Shown here in pieces: positions 1-7,738 of a DNA stretch of 64,000 nt (position 1 is the stretch's first letter; each line of letters starts with the position of its first letter). The position numbers and the translations under genes are program-made. Origin of the DNA: Nostoc sp. KVJ3 (GTDB lineage Bacteria; Cyanobacteriota; Cyanobacteriia; Cyanobacteriales; Nostocaceae). Location: contig NZ_WWFG01000002.1 of the NCBI RefSeq assembly GCF_026127265.1, positions 806,001 to 870,000 of the forward strand. The letters run 5' to 3'. A model generated the notes under the pieces. That model was given only the letters and a program-made list of their open reading frames with translations, searched no databases and was not told where the DNA came from.

Positions 1-1061
1 AAGTAGCCTAGTAATTGCTGACGATACAGGAGTGGGATTGTTAATATGCTACGAATTTTAGTTGGTTGAAAAGCAACTTGTAAACTTCGCAAATCAGGGG
101 TACTGTATATATCTGAAATCGCCCAAACATCGTAGTTACTAGACTTATAGAGTTCTTGCCAGATACTATACTGCTCTATGAGTGGATATATAGTTTGTTC
201 TGGCATTACAGGTTGCTGTCCACAGATATAAAGCTTGATACAAGTATTTCCTGGTATTAGGCATTCTGTTAAACTGGTTACGTTGCCATTGTGGAAATCA
301 AAAGCTGCATTTCTAATGCAAAGTCTGCCACCAACACCATTAAAGGCAGCAACAGCTGCTTCTAGGGCTGGTTGTAATACAATGGTCGGTAGTGAATGTA
401 GCAGGGTAGCAATGCGGTTAACGATAGTTTCTCGTTCGGCTGTTTTGCGGACTTGAGTGAGGAGAGAACTTTGAGTGATCGCTACTGAGAGTTGATCGAC
501 AACCATCTGTAGGGCTTCTAGTTCATATTCTGAAATCAAACGCCCTTGGGAATTATGAGATACCAGAAGCCCCCAAAGCCGATCTTGATAGAGAATAGGC
601 GCTATTACAGAAGACTTTACTCCCATTGCCGTCAAATATTCAGCATGACATGGATCTACAGGGCGGTAACGGATTTCTTCTGATATAGTTTCTCCATTTT
701 CCAAGTCACGCAGTTGACTTTGACCAATTTCTTGAGCATCAACATTCACAACAGAACGCACCCGTGATTTGATAAATAGCTCACGGGCGCTGAGGGGAAT
801 ATCGTCAGCCGGGAAATTCAACCCTAGTAAGGACGGCAAACGATTGTTGTAGATGGACTCAGCAATGACCTGGCCACTGTCATCGCCATGAAATTTATAA
901 ATCATCACTCGGTCAGTTTTCAGTAGCGATCGCACCTCTGCCGTTGTCACCGTGATAATTTCTTCCAACTCTAAGCTGCGGCGGATATGGTTTGTAATCC
1001 GACGTAATAAACTTTCTTCATGGCGATATAAGGACAAATCTTGTTCGGGGTTGAAGGTCAT
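1..1061 (-). CDS. GAF-domain sensor protein (partial, runs off the window)
   Basis: Translating the minus strand from the ATG at 1061 gives an open frame to base 1 with no stop, so the C-terminus lies outside the window. Residues about 18-175 form a phytochrome-type GAF domain. It has a DDIP motif (residues 86-89) and a Cys-His pair (C138-H139) in DPCHAEYLTAMGV, followed by LWGLLVSHN. C138 sits where canonical bilin-binding Cys residues sit in phytochromes and cyanobacteriochromes. A second GAF-like region begins near residue 190. Such proteins usually end in a histidine kinase or a GGDEF/EAL output, which cannot be seen here. Bilin binding is inference; many cyanobacterial kinases carry GAF domains of this type without proven pigment. 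Confidence 0.75.
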   Translation of the reverse strand, partial: MTFNPEQDLSLYRHEESLLRRITNHIRRSLELEEIITVTTAEVRSLLKTDRVMIYKFHGDDSGQVIAESIYNNRLPSLLGLNFPADDIPLSARELFIKSRVRSVVNVDAQEIGQSQLRDLENGETISEEIRYRPVDPCHAEYLTAMGVKSSVIAPILYQDRLWGLLVSHNSQGRLISEYELEALQMVVDQLSVAITQSSLLTQVRKTAERETIVNRIATLLHSLPTIVLQPALEAAVAAFNGVGGRLCIRNAAFDFHNGNVTSLTECLIPGNTCIKLYICGQQPVMPEQTIYPLIEQYSIWQELYKSSNYDVWAISDIYSTPDLRSLQVAFQPTKIRSILTIPLLYRQQLLGY

Positions 1062-1316
1062 TGCTTATAGCAAAATCAATTAATAATTTGCAAACTGACA
1101 TAATTAAATCTAAAGCCATTTTGATTTTTTTTTAATCAATTTGTCTTCAGTAAAACTACGGGCAAACCATTAATCAAAATATTCATTTACCTTTTATAAA
1201 AATTTACCAAAACGTCATAAAAAAGACGCTAAAAATTTGCGTCTGTACTAGCTTAAATTAAAGATTACTGCTTTTTAGTTTTGAGTTTTTGACAACTATT
1301 AGCAAAGCAAAAAAAC
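1062..1316. other. intergenic region
   Basis: AT-rich DNA between two minus-strand genes. It contains T- and A-runs near 1125-1135 and a short TTTTTAGTTTTGAG stretch near 1270. It probably holds the promoter of the GAF-domain gene. No small gene or strong hairpin was seen. Confidence 0.4.
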
Positions 1317-2504
1317 TTAAACTCTTATATTGTCACTAAAGCGAATTTTTAGATAGTCGTCTTCCATCTTTGCGCCTCCTGGTTGTAGTGCTGCTAAGGC
1401 TTGTGGCAAAACTAAGTTCCGACGGTGGTTGCCAATGGTAATGTTTAATTCGTCTCCATTCTTACTGAGATGAACTTGGTTTTTAGGAATACCAGGTAAA
1501 TAAATTTCCAAACTGTATTGTTTTTCTTCCTGTACGACTCTCATAGTCGTTTCTTTGTAGTAAACCTGAGTCGGATCTTCATCTTTATAAAGAGTTTCTT
1601 TCAGGCGTTCTAATGCAGCTAATCCACACATCTCTTCAGAAAAAAGTGGGACTTCTTTCACAGGTAGAGGATGAAAATTATCATGAATTTCCTGGCGATA
1701 TTGCTCCTGACTTTCCTTCCAGCGTTGGAAAAATGGGTCTTGGACTTCACGGGGAATAATTCGATTAGCCACAACTAAATCTGTTGCAACATTATACAAA
1801 CTCAAATAAGCATGGGCCCGCAGAGACTCTTTAATTACCATTTTTTCGGGATTGGTGACAAGACGCACAGAAGTTTGAGTATTGTCTGTTAATACTTTTT
1901 CTAGGGCTTCAATTTGTTCATAAAACTCATAAGGTGCATCCATTACCTCTTTATCTGGTAGCGAAAAACCAGCAATTGGTCTAAAAAAAGGTTCAACCAG
2001 AGGGCGAAGTGCCACCGAGATGTTTTGAAATGGTTTGTAAAAACGGCGCATATACCAGCCACCAACTTCAGGTAAACTCAGCAAGCGTAGTGCAGTACCA
2101 GTTGGGGCTGAGTCGATAATTAAAACATCAAACTCACCTTCGTCGTAATGGCGTTTCATCCTTACCAAGCCAAAAATCTCATCCATGCCTGGTAAAATTG
2201 CCAATTCTTCTGCCTGTACACCGTCTAAACCCCTTGCTTGTAAAACTTGGGTAATATAACGTTTTACAGCACCCCAGTTTCCTTCTAGTTCTTGCAGCGC
2301 ATCCAGTTCTGCACCCCACAGATTTGGGCGAATTTTTTGGGGTGCATGTCCTAGTTCTATGTCAAAACTGTCTGCCAGAGAGTGAGCGGGATCTGTACTT
2401 AAAACCAATGTCTGATAGCCCAGTTCCGCACAACGGAGTCCAGTTGCAGCAGCGACGGAAGTTTTGCCCACGCCACCTTTACCAGTCATCAAAATTACAC
2501 GCAT
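1317..2504 (-). CDS. ArsA/Get3-like ATPase with C-terminal HSP20-like domain
   Basis: A 395-aa soluble ATPase of the ArsA/GET3 (TRC40) family. The deviant Walker A motif GKGGVGKT is at residues 8-15, and the switch motif STDPAHSLADSFD is at 36-48. The last ~70 residues (about 325-395) resemble an alpha-crystallin/HSP20 beta-sandwich: LEIYLPGIPKNQVHL, then LPQAL, then DDYLKIRF. This fusion is common in cyanobacteria. Family members bind ATP as dimers and act in arsenite export or in targeting of tail-anchored membrane proteins. There is no arsB or other ars gene beside it, so a chaperone or targeting role is more likely than arsenic resistance (inference). The Met start directly precedes the nucleotide-binding strand, as is usual for the family. 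Confidence 0.9.
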   Translation of the reverse strand: MRVILMTGKGGVGKTSVAAATGLRCAELGYQTLVLSTDPAHSLADSFDIELGHAPQKIRPNLWGAELDALQELEGNWGAVKRYITQVLQARGLDGVQAEELAILPGMDEIFGLVRMKRHYDEGEFDVLIIDSAPTGTALRLLSLPEVGGWYMRRFYKPFQNISVALRPLVEPFFRPIAGFSLPDKEVMDAPYEFYEQIEALEKVLTDNTQTSVRLVTNPEKMVIKESLRAHAYLSLYNVATDLVVANRIIPREVQDPFFQRWKESQEQYRQEIHDNFHPLPVKEVPLFSEEMCGLAALERLKETLYKDEDPTQVYYKETTMRVVQEEKQYSLEIYLPGIPKNQVHLSKNGDELNITIGNHRRNLVLPQALAALQPGGAKMEDDYLKIRFSDNIRV

Positions 2505-2995
2505 GGATGGTTTTGTCCTAGCTGAGGATTTTTTACATTTATTTACATTATCGACTGTTTAAGGAAAACAAATGCTGTTTCACTACGTCTTGGCGTGAAC
2601 AGTTTGAGTTGTTCATAGTCATTGCGGTCTTTTTTGACCAAGGGCATGATAGTCTAATGCTTCTTTTAAGATAACGTGAGTTCAACGAGTTACTGTCCGT
2701 TGCCTAATTTAGTCCAATCAAAAACCTCTCCTTGGTTTGACTACTCAAAACTATCCCTCTCCGAGTCGGAGAGGGACAATCTTGAACTTGAGTTCAAGAT
2801 TGGGAGATGTTTATAAAAAAAGTAAAGGTTCAAAACCTCGCCCCTTGTGGGCGAATAAATCCTTGTATCTTAAGGTAAGTAGAAACCCCACCCCAATTGT
2901 CTGGCTTAGTTTAATCCCCCTCCCTGCTTCCCCTGCTTCCCCTGCTTCCCCTGCTCCCCCTGCTCCCCCTGCTCTCTTCATTAAAGGTGGGTAGT
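2505..2995. other. intergenic region with C-rich tandem repeats
   Basis: A gene-free stretch of about 490 bases. Near 2750-2800 there is an inverted-repeat-like segment (CTCTCCGAGTCGGAGAGG). At about 2926-2976 a run of 9-base units CCCCTGCTT / CCCCTGCTC repeats, the complement of the GGGGAGCAG repeats at 7580 and 33340. No supported gene. Confidence 0.5.
2926..2976. repeat. 9-bp tandem repeat (CCCCTGCTY units)
   Basis: About five to six consecutive nonamers alternate between CCCTGCTTC and CCCTGCTCC. The same motif appears on the other strand in two further intergenic regions (near 7577-7620 and 33350-33420), so this is a dispersed simple-repeat family. Confidence 0.7.
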
Positions 2996-3739
2996 TTACT
3001 TCTTATTCCAAAGACTAATAAATTCTTTATAGACGGCTGGGGTGATCTGACTCTGTAGGTGACTTAGGGCATCTCGATGATTTTGATTATTGTCATCATA
3101 ATAAGTAAACAAATTCGTCAGCTTGACAATCTCAGGATTTTGATCGTTTGTGCCCCTCCATTTGTTAGTAACTTTGTGTAAAACATCCTTGGGTAGATTT
3201 TGTTGTAAGTTATTTAGGGCTGCGATGTAAGAAGGATTTTGAGGATTCTTTTTAAATTGGAAACACAAATCTATCAACTTAACTTGTGTCTGGGGAGGCG
3301 ACTGGGGTTTATCTGTGAGAGTAGGTTGCTGGAGAATTTGCCGCTGTTCAATAGTGGCAATGCCATTTTCAGTTAAACCCTGAGATTTCTGAAATTTCTT
3401 GACTGCGGTATAAGTGGCTGGCCCATAAAAAGGCTTGTCTGAAGGGATTTCGGTATTGGTTGCGAACCCGTGAAACTTCAATCGATTCTGAAGTCCTTTA
3501 ACTGTCTCTTCCATTACACTTCTAGTCTCAGCATCGGCGTTACCATTAACCACAAGTCTTTGTGAGTATTGTTTCTGAAACTTTTTAATGGCTTCTTCGG
3601 TCGGATCGTCTGTTAAAGAGTTGTTATTCCGCTTCCAGGGAGCGAATTTTGTCAGATCGGGGTTAGGGTCAATTTCAGGAGCTAAATATCCCAGCCCAAT
3701 CAATAGATGACGGATGACTTCAGGGCTACTAACGGTCAT
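2996..3739 (-). CDS. peptidoglycan-binding-like protein
   Basis: A protein of about 247 aa if started at the ATG at 3739, which has AAGGA about 10 bases upstream. The frame stays open to 3826, but the extra 29 residues look non-coding. Two PGBD-like helical repeats are visible: EEAIKKFQKQYSQRLVVNG...DAETRSVME and ATYTAVKKFQKSQGLTENGIATIEQRQIL. These match the pattern of PG_binding_1 domains (helix, FQ, G-L-x-x-x-G). The C-terminal ~90 residues (LIDLCFQFKKNP onward) match nothing I recognise. No signal peptide or catalytic domain is seen, so this may be a non-enzymatic binding protein. Role unknown. Confidence 0.7.
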   Translation of the reverse strand: MTVSSPEVIRHLLIGLGYLAPEIDPNPDLTKFAPWKRNNNSLTDDPTEEAIKKFQKQYSQRLVVNGNADAETRSVMEETVKGLQNRLKFHGFATNTEIPSDKPFYGPATYTAVKKFQKSQGLTENGIATIEQRQILQQPTLTDKPQSPPQTQVKLIDLCFQFKKNPQNPSYIAALNNLQQNLPKDVLHKVTNKWRGTNDQNPEIVKLTNLFTYYDDNNQNHRDALSHLQSQITPAVYKEFISLWNKK

Positions 3740-4381
3740 ACTTTTTGCTTCCTTTGCGACTAAACTACCATTTAATGTATCTTGTTTTACAAAAATTAAG
3801 TAAGTAGAAATAAATAAATCTAACATATCTTGTTTGCAAAGCGGTTCAAAATTTAATTAGTGTGTGACGACAAGCTGCAACTATTGGAGAAGTTTGGCTA
3901 GGTTACTACACACCGGGAAATAGAAAAGTAGTTTAAAGTCTTGGTGCGCGATCGCTTATTATCAACTTATTGATGATGATACTACGCAATAGACACCTGA
4001 TGAAATTAAATATGCGTTATCCACAACCCTTGTAGAGACGTAGCAGTACTACGTCTCTACATTCTTTTTTGCAGATGTCTTTTGACACCAGTTTGCAAGG
4101 AATTCTGCGTGCTTGTGTCTTAGCGAAGCGGTTCATTGAGAAGATGAGATTGGCAGAAATACTTCATCAAAGCTGTTTAGTGTTTACAAGTCAGGAAACA
4201 CCAAAAGGAATTGAGCGACTGACAGGGGAAAAGTTACCAATTAGAGCGATCGCCTACTGTGGATGCTCTACCTCATCCGAAAGCCACTAGATTTAAAGAC
4301 AATTTTGTGATTATAAAAAGTAAATAACCCTTTATTTTCGTTAGAGTGGGATAACAATCAAAGTGTGAGGATTGATACTAC
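3740..4381. other. intergenic region
   Basis: About 640 bases with no supported gene. It includes a HIP1-containing segment near 3945, the hairpin at 4032-4070, and an open 73-codon frame (4069-4290) with no recognisable family or convincing ribosome site. The promoter of the radical SAM gene should lie at about 4290-4380. Confidence 0.4.
4032..4070. terminator. perfect hairpin followed by T-run
   Basis: GTAGAGACGTAG (4032-4043) and CTACGTCTCTAC (4049-4060) form a perfect 12-bp stem with a 5-base loop. ATTCTTTTTT (4061-4070) follows. It has the form of a Rho-independent terminator on the plus strand. The GTAGAGACG arm also recurs elsewhere in the window (40887-40916), so it may equally be a dispersed palindromic repeat. 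Confidence 0.55.
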
Positions 4382-5976
4382 ATGCGAATCTTGTTAGTGT
4401 ATCCGATATTTCCCAAAACCTTTTGGTCTTATGAAAAAATCTTGGAGTTAGTTAATCGCAAGGTTTTATTACCACCTCTAGGTTTAGTAACAGTAGCCGC
4501 AATTCTGCCCCAAGAATGGGAATTCAAGCTAGTCGATCGCAACATTCGTCCAGCAACAGAAGCAGAATGGGCATGGGCTGATGTAGTCATTCTCTCCGCA
4601 ATGATTGTCCAGAAACAAGATTTGCTTGACCAAATTCAGGAAGCAAAAAAACGTGGCAAGCTAGTCGCAGTTGGTGGCCCTTATCCTACCTCTGTACCGC
4701 ACGAAGTTGAAAATGTGGGCGCAGATTTTCTGATTCTGGATGAAGGGGAAATCACGCTGCCGATGTTTATTGAGGCAATTCAACGGGGAGACACATCTGG
4801 CACTTTCCGCGCCACAGAAAAACCTGATGTCACAAGTACACCAATACCCCGCTTTGATTTATTAGAATTGAATGCTTATGACATGATGTCGGTGCAGTTT
4901 TCGCGCGGGTGTCCTTTCCAGTGCGAATTTTGCGACATTATTGTTCTCTACGGGCGCAAACCACGCACCAAAGCCCCAGCACAACTATTGGCAGAGTTAG
5001 ATTACCTCTATGAATTAGGTTGGCGGCGGGGTGTATTCATGGTAGATGATAACTTTATTGGCAACAAGCGAAATGTGAAATTGTTGCTAAAAGAGTTAAA
5101 AGTCTGGATGGCAGAACATAAATATCCCTTCCGATTTGACACGGAAGCTTCAGTTGACTTGGCACAAGACGCAGAAATGTTGGAGTTGATGGTTGAGTGC
5201 GGTTTCTCAGCGGTGTTTTTGGGAATCGAAACACCGGATGAGGATAGTTTGCAAATGACCAAGAAGTTTCAGAATACTCGCAGTTCTCTAACTGAGGCAG
5301 TGCAAACCATTACCAAAGCGGGATTGCGCCCAATGGCTGGGTTTATTATCGGCTTTGATGGCGAAAAAGCAGGTGCTGGCGATCGCATTGTCCGCTTTGC
5401 TGAACAAGCGGCTATTCCCTCTACTACCTTTGCCATGTTGCAAGCGTTACCTAACACCGCGCTTTGGCATCGTCTGAAAAAGGAAGGACGACTGCGGGAA
5501 AATCAAAATTCCAATATTGCCAACATCAATCAAACAACATTGATGAACTTCCTTCCCACCCGTCCCTAGAAGAACTTGCTAGAGAATATATTGAGGCATT
5601 TTGTACCTTATACGACCCAGTAAATTACTTGGATCGCACCTATCGCTGCTTTTTGATGATGGGTTTGCCGAGTTGGAAAGCACCAGCGAAAATACCAGAG
5701 TGGATAGTTGTGAAAGCACTGCTGATTGTGATTTGGCGACAAGGAATCAAACGAGAAACCCGTTGGAAGTTCTGGCATCATTTGTTTAGCATTCTTAAGC
5801 ACAACCCTGGAGTTATTGAGCATTACATTTCTGCTTGCGCTCACAACGAGCATTTTCTAGAATATCGCCAAATAGTACGCGATCAAATTGAAAGTCAGCT
5901 AGCTGAATATTTAGCACAAGGTGTAGAACAGCCTTATGTGCTGGTGAAGGAAAAAGCGGAGGCGGTAGTTAGTTAA
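4382..5976 (+). pseudogene. B12-binding radical SAM protein (DUF4070-type), frameshifted
   Basis: The first 395 residues contain a cobalamin-binding-like domain (about 1-145) and a radical SAM core with CxxxCxxC at C177, C181 and C184 (SRGCPFQCEFCDI), the [4Fe-4S]/SAM site. The frame stops at 5567-5569 right after FLPTRP. In the next frame the sequence continues without a gap as LEELAREYIEAFCTLYDP...YLDRTYRCFLMMG to a stop at 5974-5976, which is the expected C-terminal part of this family. Adding one C to the CCC run at 5564-5566 would restore a single protein of about 531 aa. It is therefore either a genuine one-base frameshift or a sequencing error. The substrate is unknown. It lacks the N-terminal signature I associate with the hopanoid methylase HpnP. 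Confidence 0.85.
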
Positions 5977-6369
5977 GGGTGGTAACGCTTCATAGGTAAT
6001 ATTGACATTCCCACGGTTGTGAAGATTTCGCTACGCTCATCTTCACACAAAGCCGTGGGATTCTTGCATCTTCGGGATTCTGAATCCCGTATATGTCTAT
6101 GAGCAATTACATTATATTTTTTCAGTAGATGAATTGCTGTTTTAGCTAAGATGCATTAACCCTTTACAAATGAGGGGTTTTAAAATGTTGAAACTTTCAG
6201 TTACCCTGAAAAGATAAGCGATCGCTTGTCATCTAAGTACATCGATGGTTGTAATAAACCCTAAATTCCTGTTATCCCTGTTGGGGATGACTTAGAGCAG
6301 AAATAAAAACTGATGATTAAGTATCACTCGATAAAAGTAAACTGGCTTGTGGTTGAGGAATAAATTTTT
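5977..6369. other. intergenic region with IS605-like hairpin remnant
   Basis: About 390 gene-free bases. The left part carries the long hairpin at 6008-6061. A second short inverted repeat follows at about 6071-6090 (CGGGATTCTGAATCCCG). The rest is AT-rich and leads to the start of the nucleotidyltransferase gene. Confidence 0.45.
6008..6061. repeat. long interrupted hairpin, possible IS200/IS605 end
   Basis: TCCCACGG (6009-6016) pairs with CCGTGGGA (6053-6060), and GTGAAGAT (6019-6026) pairs with ATCTTCAC (6039-6046), giving a two-part stem. The form 'GAATCCCACGGC...GCCGTGGGATTC' resembles ends of cyanobacterial IS200/IS605-family (tnpB-bearing) elements as I remember them. No transposase gene is present, so this would be a solo end or a terminator for the radical SAM gene. 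Confidence 0.4.
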
Positions 6370-7539
6370 ATGAAGGCGATGATTCTCGCGGCTGGTAAGG
6401 GGACTCGCGTGCGTCCAATTACGTACACTATGCCTAAACCAATGATGCCCATTCTGCAAAAGCCAGTGATGGAGTTTTTGCTGGAACTATTACGCCAACA
6501 CGGATTTGACCAGATTCTGGTCAACGTTAGTCATTTGGCTGAGGAAATAGAAAACTATTTTCGTGATGGTCAACGGTTTGGGGTGCAGATTGCCTATTCC
6601 TTTGAAGGCAAAATTGATGACGACGGGAAACTAGTGGGCGAAGCAATCGGTTCAGCTGGAGGGATGCGACGCATTCAAGATTTCTCACCCTTTTTTGATG
6701 ATACCTTTGTGGTGTTGTGCGGTGATGCTTTGATTGACCTGGATTTAACTGCCGCAGTGAAGTGGCATAAATCCAAAGGAGCGATCGCTACTATTATTAC
6801 AAAATCTGTCCCCAAGGAAGAAGTTTCTAGCTACGGTGTGGTAGTTACTGATGAAGAGGGGCGTGTTAAAGCTTTCCAAGAAAAACCTGCAACTGAAGAA
6901 GCTCTCAGCACCAACATCAATACAGGTATTTACATTTTTGAGCCAGAAGTTTTTAACTATATCCCCTCTGGTGTAGAATATGACATTGGTAGCCAATTGT
7001 TTCCCAAATTGGTAGAAATAAAAGCTCCCTTCTACGCCATCCCTATGGACTTTGAATGGGTAGATATTGGGAAAGTACCAGACTATTGGCGAGCGATTCG
7101 TGGTGTATTGCTGGGTGAAATTAAGAATGTCCAAATCCCTGGTCATGAAGTCGCCCCTGGTATCTATACTGGCTTAAATGTTTCTGTCAATTGGGACAAA
7201 GTAGATATCACAGGCCCAGTTTACATTGGCGGGATGACGAGAATTGAAGATGGAGCGAAAATTGTCGGCCCAGCGATGATTGGCCCCAATTGTTGGATAT
7301 GTAGTGGTGCAACAGTCGAAAACAGCGTGATTTTTGAATGGTCGCGCCTGGGGCCAGGAGTCCGGTTAGTCGATAAGCTAGTGTTTGGACGTTATTGTGT
7401 AGATAAAACTGGCGCTGCGATCGATGTTCAAGCTGCTGCTTTAGATTGGTTGATTACCGATGCCCGTCAGACACCACCATCACATACCCCTGTTGAACGA
7501 CAAGCCATAGAGGAATTGCTGGGGACAAATGTGAATTAG
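6370..7539 (+). CDS. NDP-sugar pyrophosphorylase / mannose-1-phosphate guanylyltransferase-like
   Basis: A 389-aa nucleotidyltransferase. The N-terminal Rossmann-like domain has the signature LAAGKGTRVRPIT...PKPM at residues 6-26. CGDALIDLDL (metal/nucleotide site) is near residue 120 and EWVDIGKVPDYWRA near 230. The C-terminal ~130 residues form a left-handed beta-helix with hexapeptide-like repeats (VYIGGMTRIEDGAKIVGPAMIGPN), as in GDP-mannose and glucose-1-phosphate pyrophosphorylases. It condenses a sugar-1-phosphate with an NTP to supply cell-wall or exopolysaccharide synthesis. The exact sugar and nucleotide cannot be read from the sequence. It stands alone. Confidence 0.88.
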   Translation: MKAMILAAGKGTRVRPITYTMPKPMMPILQKPVMEFLLELLRQHGFDQILVNVSHLAEEIENYFRDGQRFGVQIAYSFEGKIDDDGKLVGEAIGSAGGMRRIQDFSPFFDDTFVVLCGDALIDLDLTAAVKWHKSKGAIATIITKSVPKEEVSSYGVVVTDEEGRVKAFQEKPATEEALSTNINTGIYIFEPEVFNYIPSGVEYDIGSQLFPKLVEIKAPFYAIPMDFEWVDIGKVPDYWRAIRGVLLGEIKNVQIPGHEVAPGIYTGLNVSVNWDKVDITGPVYIGGMTRIEDGAKIVGPAMIGPNCWICSGATVENSVIFEWSRLGPGVRLVDKLVFGRYCVDKTGAAIDVQAAALDWLITDARQTPPSHTPVERQAIEELLGTNVN

Positions 7540-7559
7540 GGAATAGGGAATGAGGGGGA

Positions 7560-7738
7560 TGAGGCAGAAGGGGGAGATGAGGGAGCAGGGGGAGCAGGGG
7601 GAGAAGGGGGAGCAGGGGAGAAAGAATAAAGAACTAATACCCAATTCCCAATTCCCAATTCCCAATCCCCAATTCCCAGTCCCCAGTCCCCAATTCCCAA
7701 TCCCCAGTCCCCAATTCCCAGTCCCCAATTCCCAATCT
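7560..7738. repeat. short tandem repeats (GGGGGAGCA and CCCAATT/CCCCAGT heptamers)
   Basis: The left half (about 7570-7620) is a run of GGGGGAGCA/GGGGGAGAA units. The right half (about 7641-7736) is a long series of heptamers CCCAATT, CCCCAAT and CCCCAGT. Heptamer short tandemly repeated repetitive (STRR) sequences of this kind are known from heterocyst-forming cyanobacteria. They fill the space between two convergent genes. Confidence 0.85.

Noticed and set aside
2737..2994. 85-codon frame ending in Ser-Pro-Ala repeats
   Set aside because: Covers the C-rich tandem repeat; no ribosome site or family.
4069..4290. 73-codon open frame after the 4032 hairpin
   Set aside because: No recognised family, no good ribosome site and codon use unlike neighbours; treated as intergenic.
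4382..5569. HpnP (hopanoid C-2 methylase), since a hopanoid pair lies in the window
   Set aside because: The N-terminus starts RILLVYPIFPKTFWSYEKIL, which differs from the HpnP signature I know; the hopanoid pair is also 30 kb away.
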